A DNA stretch of 55,553 nt from a virus: IMG/VR virus record IMGVR_UViG_3300023265_000002, positions 1 to 55,553 of that record. One strand, given 5' to 3'. A model generated the notes under the pieces. The model had not been told where the DNA came from. It saw only the letters and a program-made list of their open reading frames with translations, and ran no database searches. Made by a program: the position numbers and the translations under genes. Positions within the stretch are counted from its first letter, which is position 1. Each line of letters starts with the position of its first letter. Positions 1-5,696 of this stretch are shown piece after piece.

Positions 1-127
1 CCCGGTCATGGAACACCCCGCGCCAGCGCGCAGGAGTGCGGTCGTTCAAGCAGGACGCCTCCGGGTTGAACTCGGGTAACCGAGTTCACGAGGTGGGGAA
101 ATCCGGGTATCGAATCCCGGTCGCACA
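1..127. repeat. Terminal direct repeat, left copy (assembly overlap)
   Basis: These 127 bases are identical to the last 127 of the window. An exact repeat of an odd length used as an assembler k-mer points to a circular contig not trimmed at the join, rather than a biological terminal repeat. The real circle would then be about 55,426 bp. A genuine short terminal redundancy cannot be excluded from sequence alone. Confidence 0.9.
36..126 (+). other. tRNA-like element 1 (not a standard tRNA)
   Basis: A possible 7-bp acceptor stem (GTGCGGT at 36-42 with GTCGCAC at 120-126, two G-U pairs) closes 91 nt. A T-arm-like hairpin, CCGGG/CCCGG, has an 8-nt loop containing TATCGAAT instead of the usual 7-nt TTCGAAT. 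A 7-bp hairpin occupies the middle, and no acceptable D-arm or anticodon arm with U33 could be drawn. No CCA is encoded. It looks like a decayed or rearranged tRNA. Confidence 0.25.
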
Positions 128-173
128 CGCAGTAGGTGAACGTGGCCCGTGAAGCCCTAGTAGCCGGCAAGCA

Positions 174-267
174 GGGCGACTGACATTGGACGTCGGCGCG
201 CTTAGTAGCGGGTAGTCACGCCCCCGCGAACCGCGCGCTGTTGCGGGGTTCGAGCCCCTGCTCGCTC
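174..267 (+). other. tRNA-like element 2 (T-arm with weak acceptor)
   Basis: CGGGG-TTCGAGC-CCCTG at 244-260 is a textbook T-arm with a 7-nt loop. An upstream GGGCGAC (174-180) could pair with CTCGCTC (261-267) at six of seven positions, giving about 94 nt. No standard D-arm or anticodon loop could be assigned and no CCA follows. Only the T-arm is convincing. Confidence 0.25.
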
Positions 268-623
268 GCTGGTCGCAGACGATCGCGACCACGGAATCCA
301 TAACCTGCCACGTCAAGCGGGGGGCCGAGCACCGAAGGGCGCTCGCATCGAACCGCTAGGTGCAGGGGCGGATGGTTTGGGAACCGCTGGGTTGGGCCTG
401 ACGCAGATGGCCAGCGGCAGCACCGGGGGACGGAGTTGGCCCGGTGCACGGTGTGGCTTCGCCGTCAGCCTGTTCGCGGGCTCGCCGCGTTAGGTCACAC
501 CAGCTCGGCCGCCCGCCAAGCAGCGAGGGCCCTTGAGGCTCATCAAGCAACGGGGGCGGCCGAGCACCACAGGTTCCCCGCCCGCCAGCGGGACGACCTG
601 CCGCTGCATCGGCTGGTCGAGCA

Positions 624-656
624 GGGCCCCCTCGTTCGCTGCGACCGAGGGGGCCC
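624..656 (+). terminator. Stem-loop terminator before the first gene
   Basis: Perfect 11-bp inverted repeat GGGCCCCCTCG/CGAGGGGGCCC with an 11-nt loop, just upstream of the promoter at 663-692. It insulates that promoter from the untranslated region to its left. No long U-tract follows, which is usual in high-GC actinobacteria and their phages. Confidence 0.7.
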
Positions 657-662
657 AACTAT

Positions 663-692
663 TTGACACCCCCCACGGTGGGGGGTTAAGGT
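663..692 (+). promoter_or_regulatory. Operator-promoter 1 (leaderless)
   Basis: TTGACA (663-668), 18-nt spacer and TAAGGT (687-692). The spacer is filled by the palindrome CCCCCCACGGTGGGGGG. The -10 ends 6 nt before the ATG at 699, so transcription should start at the start codon itself. Confidence 0.85.
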
Positions 693-698
693 GAGCGC

Positions 699-947
699 AT
701 GACGAACGCAGACGACTTCCCCACCTTCTCCGGCGACCTGACCGAGGAGTACGCGCTCGCGCTGCTCATCGACCCGAACGGCCCGCAGGTCTACGCCGCG
801 GCCCGCGCAGCGCTCGCCCGTCCGGTGACCTACGCCGCCCCGCGCCAGTCCACCCGCCCCGCGGCCTCCCCGGTCGGCGGCCTCCGCTTCACCGGCATGA
901 CGCACGACGGCCTGGCCTGCTACTCCGGCCCGGTCGTGGGAATCTGA
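699..947 (+). CDS. Small leaderless protein of unknown function (MTN family start)
   Basis: 82 aa. The start is fixed by the promoter at 663-692, whose -10 lies 6 nt upstream; there is no Shine-Dalgarno, in keeping with leaderless translation. The gene begins ATGACGAAC, a prefix shared with seven other operator-driven genes here, although the rest of the protein is not visibly related to them. It is soluble with no recognised domain. Its stop overlaps the next start (TGATG), so it heads a cassette of small genes running to about 1433. An early-expressed accessory role is an inference from the promoter. Confidence 0.8.
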   Translation: MTNADDFPTFSGDLTEEYALALLIDPNGPQVYAAARAALARPVTYAAPRQSTRPAASPVGGLRFTGMTHDGLACYSGPVVGI

Positions 948-1126
948 TGTTCACCCCGCGAGCAGGCGCTGACCTGCCTTACGTGATGATCGCCGACGAC
1001 GGCAGCGAGTGGGTCAACCACAACGACCCGGACCAGACGGTCGACTTGATCGGCGGCGACCCGGAAGACACGTCGACCCTGGGCATCCTCGAGGCGCACG
1101 GCTACCTGTTCCGGAACGCGTCGTGA
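947..1126 (+). CDS. Small hypothetical protein, 59 aa
   Basis: Begins at an ATG overlapping the preceding stop by one base (TGATG) and ends overlapping the GTG of the next gene. Rich in Asp/Glu with one central Trp and no signal or membrane segment. Third codon positions are almost all G or C, supporting real coding. The two-sided translational coupling implies it is made together with its neighbours. No family recognised. Confidence 0.65.
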   Translation: MFTPRAGADLPYVMIADDGSEWVNHNDPDQTVDLIGGDPEDTSTLGILEAHGYLFRNAS

Positions 1127-1329
1127 CCAGCTCGCCGGTCGTCCGGCACTTCCCGCTGCGCGACGGCGGGACCGACATGACCGTGACGCTGCACGGGGAC
1201 GGCACGGTCTGGGTGGGGGACTCATGGGACAACTTGGTCCAGCTCGAGGGGGACCGCCTGCACGCGCTGGCGGACGCGCTGCTCGCGGTGCACGTGTTCC
1301 GCGGGCGTCAAGCGGGCACGAAGCGGTGA
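1123..1329 (+). CDS. Small hypothetical protein, 68 aa
   Basis: Starts at GTG 1123 within a GTGA overlap with the previous stop, preferred over upstream alternatives because of the tight coupling. The sequence alternates short beta-like stretches (TVTLHGDGTVWVGD) with an Ala/Leu-rich helix and ends in basic residues. A small beta-hairpin plus helix fold is plausible, but no family is recognised. Its stop overlaps the next GTG. Confidence 0.65.
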   Translation: MTSSPVVRHFPLRDGGTDMTVTLHGDGTVWVGDSWDNLVQLEGDRLHALADALLAVHVFRGRQAGTKR

Positions 1330-1433
1330 GGGAGTTCCTCAAGGCCGTGGCCGTCGTCTGTGCCGCGGTGACCTGTGCGCTGGTGGTGGGTGTCGCGCTG
1401 CTCGTGATCCTGCTGCAGCTCCGATGGATCTAG
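1326..1433 (+). CDS. Tiny single-pass membrane protein, 35 aa
   Basis: Starts at GTG 1326 in a GTGA overlap. After the charged VREFLK leader almost the whole chain is one hydrophobic helix (Ala/Val/Leu, residues about 7-31), ending LRWI. This is a typical small phage inner-membrane peptide. Possible roles include membrane-protein modulation or superinfection exclusion, but nothing in the sequence decides this. Confidence 0.55.
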   Translation: MREFLKAVAVVCAAVTCALVVGVALLVILLQLRWI

Positions 1434-1888
1434 CGGTCCGGTGCGCCGTGCGGGTGACCCGCTTCCTGCACGCGCTGCTGTACGGCGTCGGCCTGACGAT
1501 GATGTTCGCGCGGCTGTGGGCGCAGGTGGCGGCCTCGCGGTACTGGCTTCCCGAGTGGCACGCGCCCGTCATGGTGGCGTTCTGCTCGGTCGTGCTGGTG
1601 GCGTGCCTGGCCTACGCCAGTTGCGTACCCCCCACGATGGGGGGTACAGTCCGCGGTAGCAAGACACCCGCAACCCAGGAGGCACCCCGTGGACACGCTC
1701 GTCGGCTGGCTCATGATCGGCGGAACACTCTGGCTGTCGTGGCCCGGCTTCACTACCGGACGCCAGCGCGTCGCGCTCGTCGCCCTGGTGCTGCTCGTCC
1801 CGCTCGTCTCCTGGGTGTGGACCATTACGCGGGGCGTTCGCGCACGTCGCGCACAAGCCGCAGACCGGCGGCTCGCCCAGCTCCGTGA
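1424..1888 (+). CDS. Membrane protein whose frame runs through an operator into the next gene
   Basis: Begins at ATG 1424, overlapping the end of the previous gene by 10 bases. Residues about 12-30 and 46-64 are hydrophobic and could form two membrane helices. From about codon 68 the frame crosses the operator-promoter at 1621-1650 and then overlaps the 1689 gene out of frame for 200 bases. That tail (many Arg, mixed third positions) reads like a shadow, so the original gene probably ended near 1620 and has lost its stop. The N-terminal part is likely real; the tail is doubtful. Confidence 0.45.
   Translation: MDLAVRCAVRVTRFLHALLYGVGLTMMFARLWAQVAASRYWLPEWHAPVMVAFCSVVLVACLAYASCVPPTMGGTVRGSKTPATQEAPRGHARRLAHDRRNTLAVVARLHYRTPARRARRPGAARPARLLGVDHYAGRSRTSRTSRRPAARPAP
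1621..1650 (+). promoter_or_regulatory. Operator-promoter 2 (with leader)
   Basis: TTGCGT (1621-1626), 18-nt spacer with ACCCCCCACGATGGGGGG, and TACAGT (1645-1650). The gene it serves starts at 1689 with an AGGAGG ribosome site, so this copy gives a short leader rather than a leaderless message. Confidence 0.8.
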
Positions 1889-2054
1889 GCAGTCCGTGCA
1901 GCGAGCGCGGGACATCACCTACTGGCGCGAGCAGCGCGCCGTCGCCATCACCCTCGGCGCAGCGCGAGACCAGGCCGTCGCCGAGGACGTGCTCGACGCG
2001 CTCGGCGCAACCTACCGTCAACCCAGTAGCCCTACCCCCCATCATGGGTGGTAG
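1689..2054 (+). CDS. Two-helix membrane protein with a basic cytoplasmic tail
   Basis: 121 aa from GTG 1689, chosen for the good ribosome site AGGAGG ten bases upstream and the promoter at 1621-1650. Residues about 4-20 and 29-47 are hydrophobic membrane helices. Residues 50-105 are rich in Arg, Gln and Ala and probably form an amphipathic or coiled helix on the cytoplasmic face. The last codons (SPTPHHGW) are written by the next operator, and its stop TAG lies in that promoter's -10. Function unknown; a holin-like or host-membrane modulator is conceivable. Confidence 0.65.
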   Translation: MDTLVGWLMIGGTLWLSWPGFTTGRQRVALVALVLLVPLVSWVWTITRGVRARRAQAADRRLAQLREQSVQRARDITYWREQRAVAITLGAARDQAVAEDVLDALGATYRQPSSPTPHHGW

Positions 2055-2057
2055 GGT
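2033..2057 (+). promoter_or_regulatory. Degenerate operator 3
   Basis: TACCCCCCATCATGGGTGGTA (one interrupted G-run) followed by TAGGGT as a possible -10. No good -35 exists at the usual distance, so this may be a weak promoter or a binding site only. It sits before the small gene at 2082. Confidence 0.55.
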
Positions 2058-2081
2058 GTCGCTACCCCGAAAGGACCCGAC

Positions 2082-2186
2082 GTGTTGCAGCACGCAGCCC
2101 CGAGGAAGGGCTGCTTCGGCTCCATCGCGACCGCCCTCGCCGCCGTCCTCGTGACGTTCGGCCTCATCCGGAAGGCACTCCGGTGA
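2082..2186 (+). CDS. Tiny membrane peptide, 34 aa
   Basis: GTG 2082, with GAAAGG seven bases upstream. A short basic head (residues 1-10) precedes one hydrophobic helix (about residues 12-28) and an RKALR end. Its stop overlaps the GTG of the next gene (GTGA). The shape resembles small membrane toxins or regulators but no family is recognised. Coding is supported by the coupling, the ribosome site and G/C third positions. Confidence 0.5.
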   Translation: MLQHAAPRKGCFGSIATALAAVLVTFGLIRKALR

Positions 2187-2368
2187 CCACCAAACCGATC
2201 AAGCGCAGCACCGTTGCGGAGCCGCTCGCCGTGCTCGTGCTGCTGGGCGGGCTCAGCGCCTCGCTCATCCTGTCCGGCTGGCTTCCGCTGTGGGGCAGCG
2301 TCGCCGTCGCGAGCTTCCCGCTGGCGCTGGCCGTCGCCGGGTTCCGCACCGTGGCGCGTGTCCGGTGA
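2183..2368 (+). CDS. Small two-helix membrane protein, 61 aa
   Basis: Begins at GTG 2183 inside a GTGA overlap. A basic head (TTKPIKRS) leads into hydrophobic stretches at about residues 14-32 and 35-52, split by a WLPLWG turn, and ends in Arg/Val. This predicts a helical hairpin. Size and topology fit small holins, but the position among accessory cassettes, far from the endolysin, gives no support for that. The stop overlaps the next GTG. Confidence 0.6.
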   Translation: MTTKPIKRSTVAEPLAVLVLLGGLSASLILSGWLPLWGSVAVASFPLALAVAGFRTVARVR

Positions 2369-3321
2369 GCATCCACGACAAGATCCTCCGCGCGCTCGAC
2401 GTGCTGACGTTCCTCTTCCTGGCCTTCCTGATGGTCACGGGCGCTCGCCGCCTGTGGATCGAGGACGGCCCGATCAGCCTGTTCGTGCTGCTCGTCGTGT
2501 CCGTGGTGCTGTACCTGCTGGCGGACTACACCGTCCTGCAGTACCGGCGCTGGCAGCACGGCCGGAGCCGCGACCGGTGCGAGCACGAGCGCGCGCTGCA
2601 GGAGGCGCTCTACCTGCTCGAGTGCCACATCGACACCGACCTCGGCGAGTGCCGCGTCGACCTGTTCGGCGAGTGCTCCGCGCACTGGCCGAGGGACGCG
2701 CACGGCAACTGCGCCTACCCGCAGGCGAAAGCCCTGCTCGACCGATACCCCGTGGAGGCCACGCCCGATGTCCAATCCGCCGACTCCCCCGAACGACCCG
2801 CCCCCGCCGGACCTGATGGACAAGGTCCAGAAGCGCCTGCGCGAGGAGCTGGACAAGCCGAAGCCGCCGAAGCGGTAGAGCGCAAGTTCGTCCGCTGGTC
2901 GGGGACGCTCGGCATGGTGGAGCAGCCCAGCGTCGACCGGCGCAAGCTGGTGCGTCCGGAGATGTTCCTCGGCTACCGCGAAACCCCTCTGCCGATCACG
3001 GTGCGCGACAGCGAGGGGATGACGCAGGTCGGCGGCACCATCCTGGGTGTCGGCCTCCTCGAGGAGCACATCGTCGCGCACGGGGTGCTGCGCGTGGACT
3101 ACCTGACCGAGCACTGCCCGGAACTCCTCGAGCGCCTACTGCGCGGCGAGGCCGCCGCGGTCGGCCTCGAGGTGACGGCGGTCGACGGCGACTACACCTA
3201 CGGCGACGACGCGAGCCTGACGTTCCACACGTGGACCATCCGCGGTGCGCTGCTCGGCGTGGACAAGGCCGCATGGCCGGAGGCACAGATCCGACTCGAT
3301 GCAGAGGAGATCCGTTCATGA
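2365..3321 (+). CDS. Membrane protein with a long linker and soluble C-terminal domain
   Basis: 318 aa from GTG 2365 (GTGA coupling). Residues about 12-29 and 37-52 form two membrane helices. Residues 70-125 are cysteine-containing and charged. Residues about 130-170 are a low-complexity Pro/Ala/Glu linker, and 175-318 form a mixed alpha/beta soluble domain. In the linker the third-position G/C bias drops sharply while another frame (2768-2878) shows strong bias. This may therefore be two genes joined across a small overlapping one; an internal ATG at 2914 is a possible separate start. Family unknown. Confidence 0.6.
   Translation: MSIHDKILRALDVLTFLFLAFLMVTGARRLWIEDGPISLFVLLVVSVVLYLLADYTVLQYRRWQHGRSRDRCEHERALQEALYLLECHIDTDLGECRVDLFGECSAHWPRDAHGNCAYPQAKALLDRYPVEATPDVQSADSPERPAPAGPDGQGPEAPARGAGQAEAAEAVERKFVRWSGTLGMVEQPSVDRRKLVRPEMFLGYRETPLPITVRDSEGMTQVGGTILGVGLLEEHIVAHGVLRVDYLTEHCPELLERLLRGEAAAVGLEVTAVDGDYTYGDDASLTFHTWTIRGALLGVDKAAWPEAQIRLDAEEIRS
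2768..2878 (+). CDS. Small proline-rich ORF overlapping out of frame, 36 aa
   Basis: ATG 2768 follows GTGGAGG at a good distance. The peptide starts MSNPPTPPNDPPPPD and continues with a charged helix (residues about 16-31). Nearly every codon ends in G or C, whereas the overlapping longer frame loses that bias exactly here. That contrast is the main evidence that this short frame is translated. A Pro-rich head with a basic/acidic helix suggests a small interaction peptide; no family known. Confidence 0.45.
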   Translation: MSNPPTPPNDPPPPDLMDKVQKRLREELDKPKPPKR

Positions 3322-3722
3322 TCGACTACCACAAGGGTGACACGCTCACCGTGTCCACACCCGACGGCACGAAGCAGGTCTTTCAGGTGATGGCCGTCCA
3401 GCGTGACGACGTCCGCCCCGACGCCCTGACGGTTGCGCTGCAGCGCGTTCAGGACACGCCCGTCGTCGGGGTGCCGACCACGCTCGCCGAAGCGCTCACG
3501 GCGGCCTCAGTCCCATCCGTGGCCGTCGCACCGCTGGCGGAGAAGCTCGCCGCCTACCGCGTGCACCCCTCCCCCGCCGAGAGCCCCAGCGCCGTCAGCG
3601 TGGAGCACGAGCCGTGCACCTGGTATTCGACGGTCGACGGCTACCCCGAAGGCTGCTCGCTGCCGCACCTGCTGGCGCTCGCCCTCGAGCACCACCTGAC
3701 CGGATGCAAGGTGCCGCGATGA
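3318..3722 (+). CDS. Hypothetical protein, 134 aa
   Basis: Starts at ATG 3318, overlapping the preceding stop (ATGA). The N-terminal half (residues 3-40) is strand-rich and resembles a small beta-barrel (LTVSTPDGTKQVFQVMAV). A Pro/Ala/Ser linker follows, then a C-terminal segment with two cysteines and PEGCSLPHLLALALEHHL. It is coupled both sides within the 2365-5570 operon. No recognised domain; soluble. Confidence 0.7.
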   Translation: MIDYHKGDTLTVSTPDGTKQVFQVMAVQRDDVRPDALTVALQRVQDTPVVGVPTTLAEALTAASVPSVAVAPLAEKLAAYRVHPSPAESPSAVSVEHEPCTWYSTVDGYPEGCSLPHLLALALEHHLTGCKVPR

Positions 3723-4351
3723 GGGAGGGCGTCCGGCTCGCCGACGTGCGTCACCCGATCAAGGTCGCCGCCGAGCTGCCGACCGAACCGGCCATGCCAC
3801 CGACGGGGGTCGCCGACCACCGGCCCCACCAGATCGGCACCCATGACGCCGAGGGGTTCCGCACCCACTCCATCCCCGGAGACGTTTGCCTGGGCTGCTC
3901 GGACCCCGGCGCTGGACGGTGGGTGCCGATCTCCCAGTGTCCTCGAGCGCTGGCCGTGCTGGACGGCGAGGGCACCCTGTCCATCCCGGAGTCCCTCGCC
4001 ATCCCAGCACGGTTCGCCGAGCCGGACGTGACCGATTTCGACACCGACGCCCGCCCGCCTGGCGTACCCCTGCCGGAGTCGCTGGGCGGGGTGCCCGACT
4101 GGATCGAGGAGCACGGGCGGGAGATCGACGACCACCTGCGCGACATGCGGCAGGGGCTGGTCACCGTGCTCGCCGAGCTGGACCAGATCGGCGAGTCGAC
4201 GCAGGCGCTACTGTCCTCGCGCCTGTACTGGGTGGAGTTCACCGAGACGGCGGACGGCCCCGACTTCGCGACCGAGTTGGCGAATGTGGCCACGAAGGCG
4301 CGGCACCTGCAGCGCATCCTCGCCGCGGCCGAGGGGCGGTCGTCCTCGTGA
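3719..4351 (+). CDS. Hypothetical protein with CxxC and a helical C-terminus, 210 aa
   Basis: ATG 3719 overlaps the previous stop (ATGA). Residues about 47-75 contain a VCLGCSDP motif and a further Cys in QCPR, possibly a small metal site. Residues 135-205 form long helices (IDDHLRDMRQGLVTVLAELDQ). This layout, a short Cys motif with a helical tail, recurs in phage accessory proteins of unknown role. Ends in a GTGA overlap with the next gene. Confidence 0.7.
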   Translation: MREGVRLADVRHPIKVAAELPTEPAMPPTGVADHRPHQIGTHDAEGFRTHSIPGDVCLGCSDPGAGRWVPISQCPRALAVLDGEGTLSIPESLAIPARFAEPDVTDFDTDARPPGVPLPESLGGVPDWIEEHGREIDDHLRDMRQGLVTVLAELDQIGESTQALLSSRLYWVEFTETADGPDFATELANVATKARHLQRILAAAEGRSSS

Positions 4352-4923
4352 GCTGGTCGCGCCGGGACCGGGCGAAGTTCGACCGGTGGACGGACGCGGT
4401 GTTCCGGGCGGCGGAGGCGCGCGAGCGCACTGCCACCTGGTCGCGTCACGTGGTCACCCGCGACGGCAACGTCCGACCGCTGCTGCACGCGGACTTCGTC
4501 CCGGTGGACGGGCAGGTCTTCTGGGTGGGCGACTACCCCAGGCAGCGCGTCAACAACTGGATGACGTGGTCGCCCCCGTCGGTCGGCATCCGCGAGGACA
4601 GGTTCGTCCATCCGAGCTGGGCTCGTCCGGGCCCGGCACCACTCACGAAGAGGGCGAAGCGAGGTCGGCCCGTGCCCAGTACCCAGCTCAAGCGAGCGGC
4701 GCGCCGGTATCAGCAGGAGCACGGCGTGCCCTACACGGCTGCTCTGCGCGCCGTGCGCGAGCGAGGCCAGGTTCAGCAGGAGACGAGAGGAGCAGCACCG
4801 ATGAAGATCAACACCCCGCTCCGGATGTCCGGCGGCAAAGAGGACGAGGGAACCGCGGACGCCCGCAAGGAACTCGAGAAGATGGTCGACGCCGAGGAGA
4901 AGAAACAGGGGGGCGGCAAGTGA
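4348..4923 (+). CDS. Hypothetical basic protein, 191 aa, with internal restart
   Basis: GTG 4348 in a GTGA overlap. Residues 1-90 hold many Arg and Trp residues and look like a compact nucleic-acid-binding fold; residues about 110-140 are a basic helix. At ATG 4801 (residue 152) a strong GAGAGGAGCAG ribosome site precedes an in-frame MKINTPLRM. A 40-aa C-terminal product could therefore be made separately. It is charged and ends KKQGGGK. No family recognised. Confidence 0.6.
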   Translation: MSWSRRDRAKFDRWTDAVFRAAEARERTATWSRHVVTRDGNVRPLLHADFVPVDGQVFWVGDYPRQRVNNWMTWSPPSVGIREDRFVHPSWARPGPAPLTKRAKRGRPVPSTQLKRAARRYQQEHGVPYTAALRAVRERGQVQQETRGAAPMKINTPLRMSGGKEDEGTADARKELEKMVDAEEKKQGGGK

Positions 4924-5570
4924 ACGACGCGCAGCGCACCATCGAGCACATCAGCGGCACGCGAGGCCAGCACGAGCACCTGGACGACCTGCTCGGCGAG
5001 CTGTGGCCCGACCACGACGGCACGGGCTCCGCAGTCCCGGAGCTGCTCTCCGAGTACCGGGGTGCCGCGGGACGGTGGGAGGTCCGCGTGCACCAGGTCT
5101 ACCGGTTCCCCGACGACAGCCTCGCCGACCTCGCCCAGTCCGTGCCGCTCGGCCCCGACGGCAACGACGTGCAGCCCCAGTGCGCCGGCACCGTGGTCTA
5201 CGCCGTCGCCCGCCAGGTCGTCGAGTACCTGACCGGCGACCAGCGCAACGCCCTCGGCCTCCTCGAGCGCAAGGACTACCGCCAGCCCGTCGACCACGCC
5301 ACCGAGTGGGCCCTCGGCTACTGGCGCGCCGGGCAGCGCGTCACCCTCGAGAGCATCGGCAGTGGCGACCACGCCGAGAGGCTCGCCCGCGGCTACCACG
5401 CCAAGCAGGCCGACCCGACACAGCTCGCCCTCACCACCTGGGAGCGAGTCACCCTCGAGGCACGCGACGTCTACCTCGCCCCGTGGCACACCATCGACAC
5501 CCCCACCACGGGGACCAGCACCGACCAGCCCAGCACCAGCAGCACCCCTCAAACCACGGGGCAAAAGTAG
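4920..5570 (+). CDS. Hypothetical protein, 216 aa, last gene of the first operon
   Basis: Starts at GTG 4920 in a GTGA overlap with the preceding stop. It is acidic and soluble with a well-folded look (residues 1-180 alternate strands and helices, several Trp and Tyr). The Thr/Ser/Pro-rich tail after residue 190 is probably disordered. The gene ends the coupled cluster begun near 2082 and a stem-loop follows at 5603-5641. No known family. Confidence 0.7.
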   Translation: MNDAQRTIEHISGTRGQHEHLDDLLGELWPDHDGTGSAVPELLSEYRGAAGRWEVRVHQVYRFPDDSLADLAQSVPLGPDGNDVQPQCAGTVVYAVARQVVEYLTGDQRNALGLLERKDYRQPVDHATEWALGYWRAGQRVTLESIGSGDHAERLARGYHAKQADPTQLALTTWERVTLEARDVYLAPWHTIDTPTTGTSTDQPSTSSTPQTTGQK

Positions 5571-5602
5571 ACGACCACCAGTGGGAACGCCCGCTGACCT
5601 GC

Positions 5603-5641
5603 GGCCGAGGTGTTGGGGGCTGGACCCCTGACCCCTCGGCC
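5603..5641 (+). terminator. Stem-loop terminator after the 4920-5570 gene
   Basis: GGCCGAGG pairs with CCTCGGCC, and an inner GGGG/CCCC pairing extends the stem. It is followed by GTTTGG. It closes the first accessory operon immediately before the next operator-promoter. Confidence 0.6.
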
Positions 5642-5660
5642 GTTTGGTTGGGCCCCAGAT

Positions 5661-5689
5661 TTGACACCCCCCATCATGGGGGGTAAGGT
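5661..5689 (+). promoter_or_regulatory. Operator-promoter 4 (leaderless)
   Basis: TTGACA (5661-5666), 17-nt spacer CCCCCCATCATGGGGGG, TAAGGT (5684-5689). The -10 ends 7 nt before ATG 5697. Confidence 0.85.
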
Positions 5690-5696
5690 CACTCCC

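Larger units (their letters stand above)
1..656 (+). ncRNA. Probable untranslated transcript continuing from the promoter at 55333-55361
   Basis: No convincing plus-strand gene lies between 55325 and 699 round the circular join. The operator-type promoter at 55333-55361 reads into it, and a perfect 11-bp stem-loop terminator at 624-656 closes it, giving a predicted transcript of about 720 nt. Inside are two tRNA-like T-arms (104-119 and 244-260) and a perfect 7-bp hairpin (AACTCGG/CCGAGTT, loop GTAA). Open frames here have scattered third-position A/T unlike the real genes. The RNA's role is unknown; degraded tRNAs or a regulatory RNA are both possible. Confidence 0.4.

Noticed and set aside
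1-127. Biological direct terminal repeat for packaging
   Set aside because: Length of exactly 127 and arbitrary cut far from terminase suggest assembly overlap; no evidence of fixed ends.
36-267. Functional tRNA genes near the left end
   Set aside because: Only T-arms and weak acceptors can be drawn; no standard D-arm or anticodon loop with U33. Kept as tRNA-like elements with low confidence.
663-692. C6/G6 runs as G-quadruplexes
   Set aside because: Each strand has only one G-run per site; four are needed. Dyad symmetry explains the pattern better.
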